A stretch of DNA of 64,000 nucleotides, taken from contig NZ_PXUE01000002.1 of NCBI RefSeq assembly GCF_003020585.1, positions 744,001 through 808,000 on the forward strand, read 5' to 3'. Below are positions 1 through 8,837 of the stretch, piece after piece. Source of the DNA: Chryseobacterium aurantiacum. GTDB lineage: Bacteria > Bacteroidota > Bacteroidia > Flavobacteriales > Weeksellaceae. A model generated the notes under the pieces. The model made no database searches, had not been told where the DNA came from, and was given only the letters and a program-made list of their open reading frames with translations. Each line of letters starts with the position of its first letter. Positions within the stretch are counted from its first letter, which is position 1. A program made the translations under genes and the position numbers.

Positions 1-701
1 AGATTGATTTTAGTATTGAAGTTTTCAACTCTATAGGCCGTTTGTTCGATTTTTTCAAGAGGCGTTCCTGATTTTGCCAATGAAATTTCCACCGGACTGG
101 CGAAATATTCGTCCAGCATATCATCTACAGCTTCCGTCATGGTTGCAGAGAAAAGAATATTCTGTCTCTTCTCTTTCATCATTTCGAAAATATGAGTCAA
201 CTGTGGTCTGAAACCAAGGTTAAGCATTTCATCAAATTCGTCAATAATAAGCTTCTGAACTTCTTTCAGGGAAATTGCATTGTCTATGGAAAGGTCCATC
301 ACTCTACCCGGAGTTCCTACTAGAATATCACAACCATCATTAAATAATAATTTCTGGGTATTGATATTTTTTCCACCATATATTCCGATTACTCTTGCTG
401 TAATATTTTCTGTCAGTTTCTCAATGATTTCGGTTACCTGCACCACCAATTCTCTTGTAGGTACAAGTACTAGAACAGTTGGATTCCCTGTTTTACTATA
501 CTTCCAAGTCTTTAGAACAGGTAAAAGATAGGCCAATGTTTTTCCGGTTCCGGTCTGTGCAATTCCCATTACATCTCTCCCGGAAAGGATAGGCTTTAAA
601 CTTTTCTCCTGAATAGGTGTAGGCTCAAATAATTCTAAATCCGCTAAAACATCAAGAATCTTAACCGGTAGGTCAAAATCTGCAAAAGTGAGTTTTTCCA
701 T
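1..701 (-). CDS. DEAD-box RNA helicase, N-terminal part (runs off left edge)
   Basis: ATP-dependent RNA helicase of the RhlE/CshA-like group, acting on structured RNA in the cytoplasm. About 233 codons are visible and the C-terminal RecA domain is outside the window. Read on the minus strand from ATG at 701, the motifs appear in order: Q motif (FEPTPIQ), motif I AQTGTGKT, PTRELV, GG, TPGR, motif II, and SAT. Motif II reads DEFD instead of DEAD, which keeps the acidic residues but has Phe at the third position. The start is supported by a TATCTTTG -7 box only 4 bases upstream. The family is certain; the exact paralogue cannot be assigned without the C-terminus. Confidence 0.95.
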   Translation of the reverse strand, partial: MEKLTFADFDLPVKILDVLADLELFEPTPIQEKSLKPILSGRDVMGIAQTGTGKTLAYLLPVLKTWKYSKTGNPTVLVLVPTRELVVQVTEIIEKLTENITARVIGIYGGKNINTQKLLFNDGCDILVGTPGRVMDLSIDNAISLKEVQKLIIDEFDEMLNLGFRPQLTHIFEMMKEKRQNILFSATMTEAVDDMLDEYFASPVEISLAKSGTPLEKIEQTAYRVENFNTKIN

Positions 702-705
702 TTTG

Positions 706-713
706 CAAAGATA
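706..713 (-). promoter_or_regulatory. -7 promoter box (TATCTTTG) for the helicase gene
   Basis: Matches the Bacteroidota -7 consensus TAnnTTTG and ends 4 bases before the helicase ATG, so the transcript would have almost no leader. No good -33 TTTG was found. Confidence 0.5.
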
Positions 714-826
714 GGTATTAATATGTAGAATTTAAAATCAGGTTTAAAAGGGGGCGGATGATAGATTACAGGCTCCCATTAACAACCCTTAGATTGGCAT
801 AATCACTTTTTTAACTTTTATCTTTT

Positions 827-2470
827 CTACTTTCTGGTTACCCTCAACAAAAGTATCAAAACTAAAATAACTGAAAAAACAAATCCTAAAACTGCAACAA
901 CAGACAACTCGCCAATTCTTGGACCTGATTCTGAAGTAAATACTATAGAGGTTGCTATGATATTTGCACCCAGTATCATGGCTAAAATTAAATTGACAAC
1001 ACTGGACTTTATAAGTTGATTCGTCTTTTCTATATTTTTTATTTCACTGGAAACTGTGAACTTATTTTCATCGAGCTTTTGGAGCACAGAACGAAGTTCC
1101 TTGGGGATTTCATCTACATTATCTGTAAAATTCATCATCCTGTCCATTCCAGTTTTTAAAAGGTTCTTTGGGCTGATTTTTTTTGTAAATATTTTTCGGG
1201 TATAGGGATGAAGACTTTTTACAATGTCCAGATCCGGATTGATATTTCTTCCTACTCCCTCTATCAGGCTGATTCCTTTAAATAAAAGATAAAAATAATC
1301 AGGCATATAAAGTCTGTTATCTTTTAAAATATCTTTCATCTTATTAATGATCACCTGAACGTTGATTTCCTGTAATGATGAACTATGAACAAAATTCAGG
1401 ATGTCTTCCACATCATTTTCAAACCTCCTTTCATCCGGAATTTCATAGCTTATTGCCATTTTTTTAAGATAACGAACTATTTTATGTGGATTTTTGGCAA
1501 CAAAGCTTACAATCAGATTTTCAAGAATTTCCTTATCATTAGGCTGAATCTTTCCTACGGCACCAAAATCTATAAAGACAATTTTTCCGTCTTTTTTTAC
1601 GAGAATATTTCCGGCATGCGGATCTGCGTGAAAGAATCCATAATCCAGAATCTGGGAAACAAAGAGCCTTAAGCCGGTTTCAGAAACTTTTACAGGATCA
1701 ATATGATTTGCTAAAAGAACAGATTTATCCGTTACCTTAATTCCGTCAATGAATTCCATACAAAGAATATTATTGTTGGAAAATTCATCGTATACTTTAG
1801 GAACATAGGTTTCTTTATTATTTTTAAAATTAAGACGAAACTGCTGAATATTATTCTTTTCGTTGATCAGGGATACTTCTTCCAGTAATGATCTTTCGAA
1901 GGTTGAAATGGCCTGTTTCAGATTAAGCTTCTCTCCTATTTCTGAATAGGTGGATATTAATTTTTCAATATCCTTAATTAGAAGTAAATCATCTTCAATT
2001 ACAGATTGTACATCTGGTTTTCTCAATTTTAAGATTACCGGACTGCCATCCAATAAAATGGCCTTATAAACCTGTGCAATGGAAGCCGTGGCCAATGGTT
2101 CTTTCTGAATTTCCAGGAAATGGTCTTTCACAGAAATATTGAACTCGCTTTCCAGTGCTTCTTCCACATCCATGTCAACCGTTTCTACCTTGTCCTGTAG
2201 TTTTTGTAACTCCTGAATCAGTTCCGGGGGCAGCAAGTCTTCCCTATTGCTGAATGTTTGTCCAAGCTTTACAAAGGTAGGGCCCAGCTCTTCAAGAGCT
2301 AGTCTGATTCTTTCATAAACGGTACCTTTTGAAATAACCTCATCTGAATTTGAGGATTCTTCCTTGTTTCCTCCATTCATTCTTGCCAGCATATCTTTAA
2401 AGCCGTATTTGCTTAACACGGAAATAAGTCTGGCGGATCTTTTCAATTTTCTTTGCTGCTTGTCAAACAT
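827..2470 (-). CDS. AarF/UbiB family atypical kinase
   Basis: Member of the ABC1/UbiB/ADCK atypical kinase family, which supports quinone (here probably menaquinone) or lipid metabolism at the inner membrane. With the chosen start it is 547 aa, the usual family length. Visible motifs: the family KxGQ segment (FVKLGQTFSNRE, about residue 66), ATASIAQVY in place of a Gly-rich loop, LKLRKPDV with the ATP-binding Lys, FFHADPHAGNILV (catalytic loop) and FIDFGAVG (metal-binding Asp). Two hydrophobic segments end the protein, as in UbiB. An in-frame ATG at 2545 would add 25 residues; I prefer 2470 because MFDKQQRK is the family-like N-terminus. It is monocistronic by context. The biological substrate is unknown. 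Confidence 0.9.
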   Translation of the reverse strand: MFDKQQRKLKRSARLISVLSKYGFKDMLARMNGGNKEESSNSDEVISKGTVYERIRLALEELGPTFVKLGQTFSNREDLLPPELIQELQKLQDKVETVDMDVEEALESEFNISVKDHFLEIQKEPLATASIAQVYKAILLDGSPVILKLRKPDVQSVIEDDLLLIKDIEKLISTYSEIGEKLNLKQAISTFERSLLEEVSLINEKNNIQQFRLNFKNNKETYVPKVYDEFSNNNILCMEFIDGIKVTDKSVLLANHIDPVKVSETGLRLFVSQILDYGFFHADPHAGNILVKKDGKIVFIDFGAVGKIQPNDKEILENLIVSFVAKNPHKIVRYLKKMAISYEIPDERRFENDVEDILNFVHSSSLQEINVQVIINKMKDILKDNRLYMPDYFYLLFKGISLIEGVGRNINPDLDIVKSLHPYTRKIFTKKISPKNLLKTGMDRMMNFTDNVDEIPKELRSVLQKLDENKFTVSSEIKNIEKTNQLIKSSVVNLILAMILGANIIATSIVFTSESGPRIGELSVVAVLGFVFSVILVLILLLRVTRK

Positions 2471-2704
2471 AGTGTATGTATAGTAGGTGCAATTTACTCC
2501 AAAAACTGTTCCTAATATCATTTTATTAAAGGGTAAACTAAACAAGTCGGGTGGCTAAATTAGAAACATCATCACATAATCAATGTTTTACAGAATAAAA
2601 ATCAATCATAATAACAAAATTCAACCACTAGTGATAAAATTTAATATATTTTTCTATATTTACATCGTACAAATATTAAAACAAACCAATAAAAGTATTA
2701 CAAC

Positions 2705-2872
2705 ATGAAAAATTTACGCATCAGCAAACTTTCAAGAGAGCAATTAAAAAACGTTTCCGGCGGAATCATCATTGGAGGAGGTAAATGCTCACGCCAGTGC
2801 TGCCCTACTGATGGACTTCCACAGTGCCCGGGATTGATTTGTCCTGCCGTGGTTTGCCCACAGTATAAATAA
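2705..2872 (+). CDS. Double-glycine leader, Cys-rich bacteriocin-like peptide
   Basis: A 55-residue ORF. Residues 1-20 form a leader of the type L-S-R-x-x-L-K-x-V-S-G-G, which in other bacteria is cut after GG by a peptidase-containing ABC transporter during export. The 35-residue core starts IIIGGGK and has six Cys (28, 32, 33, 41, 46, 51) and several Pro. Similar leaders are common in Chryseobacterium small 'bacteriocin-like' proteins. It is alone on its strand, with a strong hairpin terminator 26 bases after the stop, so it is a separate transcription unit. No exporter, immunity or modification gene is adjacent. Whether it is an antimicrobial, a signal or a structural secreted peptide is unknown. 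A second peptide of the same plan lies at 61298-61486. Confidence 0.8.
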   Translation: MKNLRISKLSREQLKNVSGGIIIGGGKCSRQCCPTDGLPQCPGLICPAVVCPQYK

Positions 2873-2898
2873 TATGCTCAAAAATTTTAGGTAAAATA

Positions 2899-2926
2899 AA
2901 AACAGAATGCTTTCGCATTCTGTTTT
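2899..2926. terminator. Bidirectional hairpin terminator
   Basis: A perfect 12-bp stem (AAAACAGAATGC with its complement) closes a TTTC loop between the convergent peptide gene and nitrilase gene. T-rich or A-rich flanks on either side allow termination in both directions. Confidence 0.85.
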
Positions 2927-2927
2927 G

Positions 2928-4436
2928 TTATTTAAGATAGGTTTCATAGAGGTCTTTTCTACGGTCTTTCATGACCTGAACGGAACCATTGTGGTGAAGA
3001 TCCTTTAATAAATTTAAGTCTACGTCTACAATTAAGGTCATTTCCGTATTGGGAGTGGCTTCTCCTTTAACTGCATTGGACGGGAAAGCAAAATCTGATG
3101 GAGTAAACACAGCGGCCTGTCCAAACTGAATATCCATATTATTTACTTTTGGAAGGTTACCTACACAGCCTGCAATGGCCACATAGCATTCATTTTCTAT
3201 TGCCCTTGCTGCTGCACAGTGGCGTACCCTCATGTAGGCATTCTGGGTATCTGTAAGGTAAGGAACGAATAGGATCTTCATGCCCTGATCAGCGAGAATC
3301 CTTGGTAATTCAGGGAATTCTACATCGTAGCATATTACAAGACCTATTTTACCGCAATCTGTATCAAAAACCTTTATTTCATTACCGCCTTTCATTCCGT
3401 AGTATCTCTTTTCATTTGGAGTAATGTGAATTTTTCGGTATTCGTCAATACGTCCATCACGGTGCAAAAGATAGCTTACATTATATAAGTCATTATTATC
3501 ATTATCAAAAACAGGCATACTTCCGGAGATAATATTCACATTATAGCTGATGGCCAGTTCAGAAATTTTCTTTTTGATTTCTTCCGTAAGCTTAGCCAGC
3601 TCTATCATACTGTCTCTTTCTGAAAGATTATTGAAAGGAGCCAGTAACGGTGTATTGAACAACTCCGGAAACAGTACAAAATCTGATTTGTAGTCTCCCA
3701 TCACATTCACAAAGAACTCTACTTGTTCGTAAAATGCTTCTATATCTTTAAAATGCCTCATTTGCCATTGTACCAAACCAAGACGAATGATGCTATCCTG
3801 CATGGTATTAGGACTTTTGCTGTAGTAAATATTATTCCATTGCAAAAGAACGGCGTTTTCATGTGAAGCTTCATCTTCAGGGAGATATTTTTTCAGAACC
3901 CTGATCGGAAGAAAATTATTGGAAAGCTGAAAAGATAAAACGGGATCATAAATCTCCTTATCTCTTACTCTTCGTATATATTCTCTTGGAGAAAGTTCGT
4001 GGCTGTATTTATGATAATTTGGAATTCTACCACCTAGAACAATTGATTTTAAGTTTAATAATTCACAAAGTTCTTTTCGGGCATCATATAGTCTTCTTCC
4101 GAGACGAAGCTCACGGAATTCCGGATCTACAAAGACTTCAATTCCGTATAAAACATTCCCTGTGGATAAATGGGTATTAAAAGTATAATTTCCTGTTATG
4201 TCACTATAGGTATGATCGTCTCCAAATTCATCATAGTTAACAATAATGGAAAGTGCCACGGCAGCTAGTTTTCCGTCTACGGTAATGCAGATTTGCCCAT
4301 TGGGAAACATTCTTGTCAGTTTTTCAATACTTTTTTTGGACCAAATGGATTCCGACATCTGTGGATAAGCCCTTTTCATTGTTTCCGCCAATTCATTATA
4401 ATCCTGAAGCGTCAGGTTTCTTGTATCTATTTGCAT
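2928..4436 (-). CDS. GNAT acetyltransferase-nitrilase superfamily fusion protein
   Basis: A 502-aa two-domain protein. Residues about 1-170 are a GNAT N-acyltransferase domain with the acetyl-CoA loop in VDPEFRELRLGRRLYDAR (about 103-120). Residues about 215-480 are a carbon-nitrogen hydrolase with the catalytic triad Glu258 (FPELF), Lys335 (RKIHITP) and Cys369 (VICYDVEFPE). The C-N hydrolase part would cut an amide or transfer its acyl group; the natural substrate of this fusion is not known to me. The fusion recurs in bacteria as 'bifunctional GNAT/carbon-nitrogen hydrolase', so it is not an assembly artefact. Its stop lies 2 bases from the shared terminator. It is monocistronic. All triad residues are present, so I expect activity. 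Confidence 0.92.
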   Translation of the reverse strand: MQIDTRNLTLQDYNELAETMKRAYPQMSESIWSKKSIEKLTRMFPNGQICITVDGKLAAVALSIIVNYDEFGDDHTYSDITGNYTFNTHLSTGNVLYGIEVFVDPEFRELRLGRRLYDARKELCELLNLKSIVLGGRIPNYHKYSHELSPREYIRRVRDKEIYDPVLSFQLSNNFLPIRVLKKYLPEDEASHENAVLLQWNNIYYSKSPNTMQDSIIRLGLVQWQMRHFKDIEAFYEQVEFFVNVMGDYKSDFVLFPELFNTPLLAPFNNLSERDSMIELAKLTEEIKKKISELAISYNVNIISGSMPVFDNDNNDLYNVSYLLHRDGRIDEYRKIHITPNEKRYYGMKGGNEIKVFDTDCGKIGLVICYDVEFPELPRILADQGMKILFVPYLTDTQNAYMRVRHCAAARAIENECYVAIAGCVGNLPKVNNMDIQFGQAAVFTPSDFAFPSNAVKGEATPNTEMTLIVDVDLNLLKDLHHNGSVQVMKDRRKDLYETYLK

Positions 4437-4522
4437 TTGATGTAATTTTACTTAAATTTAGTGAAAAAATAAGGAAATGCAGGGATTTACCCTTGAAAAA
4501 GAACTTTAAATATTATAAATAA

Positions 4523-4556
4523 AAACTCCTTTATGAAATGTTTCACAAAGGAGTTT
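4523..4556 (-). terminator. Hairpin terminator downstream of the 4602-5648 gene
   Basis: AAACTCCTTT pairs with AAAGGAGTTT, and a further TGAAA/TTTCA continues the stem past one mismatch. On the minus strand the tail is T-rich. Confidence 0.8.
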
Positions 4557-4601
4557 AAATATATATCCACTATTTTTATGATGTAAATAAGATCAATTGA
4601 T

Positions 4602-5648
4602 TTATTTCTGCGAACCAATCTCTCTAATAATCTCATACTTTCCATTAAAATAGTCCAAGCGACATTCATATTGTTTTGCTTTTCCTGTTTTTATCAAAAT
4701 CCCAATTACTCCGCCTACTACCCCGCCCATCAATTGTACTGTTATTCCTCCAGAAAACTGTCTTTTGCCATTTGGAAGCTCATAAAGTTTTGAAATGAAA
4801 TAAAAATCTTCCGGTGTTTTTCTCATTGGATACAATTCATCGGCATAAAGCACAAAAGGTCTCCCCTGGTAAACAACAGCGTACGAATCTTTTTTTGCAT
4901 TTTTCTTCTTTCCTTTATCGTCCATATAAGTTACCTTGGTAATCATTCCTTGCTCCATTTTTATTTCATCAATTGGCTGATCAGGAGTTTGCATACTGAA
5001 TGATTTATAATTGAGATAGATCCCATCTGTAAGCTTTTGGCTAGTATACAAAGGCAGTCGTGATTTCGCTATTTTATCATAATTATTAATATCTTCTAAA
5101 GTATAAATCCTGTCATCAATAGGACTCGCAGAAACACTTTCGAATATCGAATTTTTGATATAGTCCAAAGACTGTTTTTCCATTTCCTTTGTAACATCTA
5201 TTTTATACAAAACCAATGTAGTGTCAACCTTCTTGATTAGTTGATACTGATTATCCTTACCTCCAAAGATCAATCCTCTAAAGTCAAAATATCCGTACTG
5301 AGTAAAATCAATGGTTACTTCCAGATAATTCAAATCTCTCAACTGAAAAAATAGTTCCTGATCTTTTGCAGAGCTTTTATCAATTCCTTTATCAAACATT
5401 TTGGTGAGCTGCTCTTCAAAGCTGGGGCTGAATTTGACCTTGGCTTTTCTATCGGACACTCCTTTCATTACGATCCCGAAATTTTCAGGATCAGGCCTTA
5501 CATCCTGAAGTTGGATCTTATTATAATTAGAGTTGGAAATGGTCTGAGCAGGGTCTGGCAGATTTAGCTCTTCGATAATAAACTTTTTAGATTGGGCAAA
5601 GACAGAGGTTACTGTTAGAAGCAGTAATAATGTTAGTGTGTTTCTCAT
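4602..5648 (-). CDS. Secreted protein of unknown function
   Basis: A 348-aa protein with a clean signal peptide (MRNTLTLLLLLTVTSVFA, then QS), so probably periplasmic or outer-membrane associated. The Met at 5648 is chosen because it begins the signal peptide directly; an upstream Met at 5666 would put a charged tail in front of it. The mature part is rich in Lys, Asp and Tyr, with a glycine-rich hydrophobic stretch near the C-terminus (GGITVQLMGGVVGGVIGIL) that could be a membrane-contacting segment. I do not recognise the family. It stands between guaA and the nitrilase fusion with its own terminator, and context gives no clue to its role. Confidence 0.8.
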   Translation of the reverse strand: MRNTLTLLLLLTVTSVFAQSKKFIIEELNLPDPAQTISNSNYNKIQLQDVRPDPENFGIVMKGVSDRKAKVKFSPSFEEQLTKMFDKGIDKSSAKDQELFFQLRDLNYLEVTIDFTQYGYFDFRGLIFGGKDNQYQLIKKVDTTLVLYKIDVTKEMEKQSLDYIKNSIFESVSASPIDDRIYTLEDINNYDKIAKSRLPLYTSQKLTDGIYLNYKSFSMQTPDQPIDEIKMEQGMITKVTYMDDKGKKKNAKKDSYAVVYQGRPFVLYADELYPMRKTPEDFYFISKLYELPNGKRQFSGGITVQLMGGVVGGVIGILIKTGKAKQYECRLDYFNGKYEIIREIGSQK

Positions 5649-5765
5649 ATATAATTTGTAGACCAATGGATATGACTATTTAAAATTATCCATCTGATTA
5701 GTGTTTCATGATTATTTTATGCTAAATAAAGATTTTTCTCAGAAATAATAAAAACATTTAACAAA

Positions 5766-5796
5766 AAAAATCCCACCCAAAAAATGGGCAGGATTT
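5766..5796 (-). terminator. Probable terminator after guaA
   Basis: AAATCC and CCCA pair with TGGG and GGATTT around an A5 loop, with a small internal loop (CA/CA). On the minus strand it is followed by a run of T. Confidence 0.65.
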
Positions 5797-5819
5797 ATAT
5801 TTTAAATTCAAGTCAAAAA

Positions 5820-7349
5820 TTATTCCCACTCAATGGTTGCAGGTGGTTTGCTTGAAATATCATAAGCTACTCTGTTGATTCCTCTTACTTCGTTGATGAT
5901 TCTGCTTGAAACAGTATCCAAGAATTCGTAAGGAAGTCTGCTCCACGTTGCCGTCATAAAGTCGATTGTGTTAGCAGAACGAACTACAGCCGTGTACTCA
6001 TAAGTTCTCTCGTCTCCCATTACTCCTACAGATTTTACAGGAAGCAATACTACGAAAGCTTGAGATACTTTTTCGTAAAGATCATTTTTGTATAATTCTT
6101 CAATAAAGATATCATCAGCTTCCTGAAGGATTCTTACTTTTTCAGCATCTACAGCTCCTAATATTCTGATCCCCAATCCAGGTCCCGGGAAAGGGTGTCT
6201 GTATACTAAATGGTGAGGAATTCCCAATTCTTCTCCTACTCTTCTCACTTCATCTTTGAAAAGCTCTCTTAGAGGCTCTAGTAATTCGAATTCCATATCT
6301 TCAGGAAGTCCTCCAACATTGTGGTGAGACTTGATCACTGCAGACGGTCCGTTTACAGACTGGCTTTCGATAACGTCAGGATAAATAGTCCCTTGTGCCA
6401 GGAATTTAGCACCTTCAATTTTGTGGGATTCTTCATCAAATACGTGGATAAATTCGTTTCCGATAATTTTTCTTTTCGCTTCAGGATCATCTACTCCGGC
6501 AAGTTTTGAAAGGAATCTTTCTTGGGCATCAACCATTTTAATGTTCATATGGAAATGTTCTCCATACTGATCCATTACTTTCTTGCCTTCATCCTTTCTC
6601 AATAATCCTGTATCTACGAAGATACAAGTCAATTGATCACCAATAGCCTTGTGAATCAAAACCGCAGCTACAGAAGAGTCAACACCTCCGGAAAGACCAA
6701 GGATTACTTTATTGTCTCCTACTTTTTCACGGATTTCTTCAACTGTTTTTTCAATATAGTTGGTTAGTTTCCAGTTTTTCTCTGAGTTACAGATACTGAA
6801 AACGAAGTTTTCAAGCATTTTCCCTCCTTCTTCTGTGTGAGAAACTTCCGGGTGGAACTGAACACAGAATATTTTTTTATCTTCATTGGAAATAGAAGCA
6901 ATAACTCCTGATTTTGCATTTAATTCAAAACCTGCAGGTAATTCTCCTACTTCATCAAAGTGGCTCATCCAAACAACAGAGTTTTGAGTCACTCCTTTTA
7001 GTAGAGAACTTTCTTTAACAATTTCAAGATTAGCCTTTCCATATTCTCCTTTTTCTCCCTTGTTTACTTTCCCTCCTAAAAGGTGAGCTGTCATCTGCAT
7101 CCCGTAGCAAATTCCTAAAACAGGAATTCCCTGCTCGTATAATTCCTTTTCAACTAGGTGAGCGTTTTCCGCATTTACAGAACTTGGTCCACCAGAAAGA
7201 ATAATCCCTTTTGGCTGTTTTGCTAAAATATCTTGTAAAGGTGTATTGTAAGGTAGGATTTCAGAGTATACCCCCATCTCACGGATTCTTCTTCCGATAA
7301 GTTGGTTGTACTGGGATCCGAAATCTAAAATAATAATACCGTTGTTCAT
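5820..7349 (-). CDS. guaA: GMP synthase (glutamine-hydrolysing)
   Basis: Converts XMP to GMP using ATP and glutamine, the last step of guanine nucleotide synthesis in the cytoplasm. It is 509 aa, full length. The N-terminal class I glutamine amidotransferase has nucleophile Cys81 (GICYGMQ) and the His166/Glu168 pair (FHPEVSHT). The ATP-pyrophosphatase domain carries the PP-loop SGGVDSS at 220-226. The C-terminal dimerisation domain ends in KPPATIEWE, as usual for GuaA. It follows purD on the same strand but is separated by a terminator and a repeat, so it may have its own transcript. No missing key residue. Confidence 0.98.
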   Translation of the reverse strand: MNNGIIILDFGSQYNQLIGRRIREMGVYSEILPYNTPLQDILAKQPKGIILSGGPSSVNAENAHLVEKELYEQGIPVLGICYGMQMTAHLLGGKVNKGEKGEYGKANLEIVKESSLLKGVTQNSVVWMSHFDEVGELPAGFELNAKSGVIASISNEDKKIFCVQFHPEVSHTEEGGKMLENFVFSICNSEKNWKLTNYIEKTVEEIREKVGDNKVILGLSGGVDSSVAAVLIHKAIGDQLTCIFVDTGLLRKDEGKKVMDQYGEHFHMNIKMVDAQERFLSKLAGVDDPEAKRKIIGNEFIHVFDEESHKIEGAKFLAQGTIYPDVIESQSVNGPSAVIKSHHNVGGLPEDMEFELLEPLRELFKDEVRRVGEELGIPHHLVYRHPFPGPGLGIRILGAVDAEKVRILQEADDIFIEELYKNDLYEKVSQAFVVLLPVKSVGVMGDERTYEYTAVVRSANTIDFMTATWSRLPYEFLDTVSSRIINEVRGINRVAYDISSKPPATIEWE

Positions 7350-7372
7350 TTTTGATAATTGATTTGTTTGAA

Positions 7373-7438
7373 AGATATCAGATTTCGGACATCAGATTTC
7401 AGATTATTGGTCTGAAGTCTGGAATCTAGCATCTGACT
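7373..7438. repeat. Dispersed palindromic repeat, CAGA/TCTG family
   Basis: Imperfect inverted repeat built from AGATTTCAGA and TCTGAAGTCTG words (arms about 7393-7403 and 7411-7421), in the purD-guaA gap. Related copies lie at 11093-11161, 12163-12238 and, in tandem, 35156-35437. Confidence 0.65.
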
Positions 7439-7464
7439 CTTATTTCTAATATTAACTGTGTTAC

Positions 7465-7498
7465 AAAAAAAGACTTGGAATTTCTCCAAATCTTTTTT
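7465..7498 (-). terminator. Probable terminator after purD
   Basis: AAAAAAGA and TTGGA pair with TCCAA and TCTTTTTT around a short loop with one C/A mismatch. It lies just downstream of the purD stop, so it may separate guaA from the purine genes. Confidence 0.65.
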
Positions 7499-7509
7499 CG
7501 CGATTTTTA

Positions 7510-8748
7510 TTAAAACTTTCCGATGTCTTCTCTATAGAAGCCGTAATCGAAATGTACATGACCTGCGTCTTCGTAAACTTTCTTGCGGGCATCTTCGAAA
7601 GTAGCTCCTGTTGCTACAATGTTCAATACTCTACCACCATTGGAAACCACTTTGTCTCCTTTTCTGATAGCTCCTGCATATAATAGTTTACTGTGATTTA
7701 CTTTCTCTTCACCTGTAATTGCAAAACCTGTTTCAATGTTTCTAGGATATCCTCCTGAGCACATTACAAGACAAACTGCTTTTTCGTCCTTGAACTTAAG
7801 CTCAATGTCTTTTCCTTCCATACAGTCTTGGATCACATCCAGAAGATTATTTTCCATAAGAGCCATCAATACCTGAGTTTCAGGATCTCCGAATCTCATG
7901 TTATACTCAAGAAGGTAAGCTCCATTTTTAGTTACCATCAATCCGAAGAAGATGATTCCTTTAAATCCGAAGCCTTCAGCCTTAAGACCTGTAATAGTTG
8001 GTTCTAAGATATTTTTCTCGAAATCTGCGTAGTGCTCCTGAGTAAATTCCGGGCTTGGTGCTACAGAACCCATACCTCCTGTATTTGGTCCTGAATCTCC
8101 GTTTCCAGCTTTTTTATAATCTTTTGCCGCTACACAAGGGAATAATTTTTCACCGTTTGAAAAAGCGATGATTGATGCTTCAAAACCTTGTAAATATTCT
8201 TCAATAACTAAACGGATACCAGCATCTCCATAGATTCTTCTGATCATGAAATCATGGATTGTAGCTTCAGCTTCTTCAAGAGTGTCACAAATAACAACCC
8301 CTTTTCCGCCTGCTAAACCGCTAGCTTTGATCACCAAAGGATATTGCTGTGTCTGCACATATTCTTTAGCGTCATTGTATGAATCAAATACGACAGCCTT
8401 AGCTGTTTTGATATCATAGGTCTGCATAAATTTCTTAGAGAAAGCTTTACTTCCTTCCAGGCTCGCTACTTTTTGAGTAGGCCCGAAAACTTTAAGATCA
8501 TGCTTTTTAAATTCGTCCTTGATACCCGCTACAAGAGGAGCTTCAGGACCTACGATCGTAAGATCAACCTTTTCTTTAATAGCGAAATCTCTAAGTTCTT
8601 TGATTTCTGATAAATGAACATTTTTCCCTATTACATCGGTAGTAGCATTCCCGTTAGCAAAAAACATTTTAGAAATTCTTGAGTCATTCTGAAGCTTTGC
8701 CGCTAAAGCAGATTCTCTACCGCCTTCACCTATGATTAATATTCTCAT
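7510..8748 (-). CDS. purD: Phosphoribosylamine-glycine ligase
   Basis: ATP-grasp enzyme joining glycine to phosphoribosylamine to give GAR, step 2 of purine synthesis. It is 412 aa, slightly shorter than the roughly 425 aa of many PurD proteins but complete. It begins MRILIIGEGGRESAL (the N-domain dinucleotide-like loop), continues with VGPEAPLV, the ATP-grasp segment VIKASGLAGGKGV near 140, GPNTGGMGS, and the metal site EYNMRFGDPETQ near 285. It is the fourth gene of the purM-purN-purH-purD run, 89 bases after purH. Expression is probably shared with purH. Nothing odd. Confidence 0.97.
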   Translation of the reverse strand: MRILIIGEGGRESALAAKLQNDSRISKMFFANGNATTDVIGKNVHLSEIKELRDFAIKEKVDLTIVGPEAPLVAGIKDEFKKHDLKVFGPTQKVASLEGSKAFSKKFMQTYDIKTAKAVVFDSYNDAKEYVQTQQYPLVIKASGLAGGKGVVICDTLEEAEATIHDFMIRRIYGDAGIRLVIEEYLQGFEASIIAFSNGEKLFPCVAAKDYKKAGNGDSGPNTGGMGSVAPSPEFTQEHYADFEKNILEPTITGLKAEGFGFKGIIFFGLMVTKNGAYLLEYNMRFGDPETQVLMALMENNLLDVIQDCMEGKDIELKFKDEKAVCLVMCSGGYPRNIETGFAITGEEKVNHSKLLYAGAIRKGDKVVSNGGRVLNIVATGATFEDARKKVYEDAGHVHFDYGFYREDIGKF

Positions 8749-8837
8749 ACTTTATTTATTATCTAGTCTTATTTTACAAATATATAATTTTGAATGCTAA
8801 AAATACAATCCCTAATTATTTTTTAATTCTATTTTAA

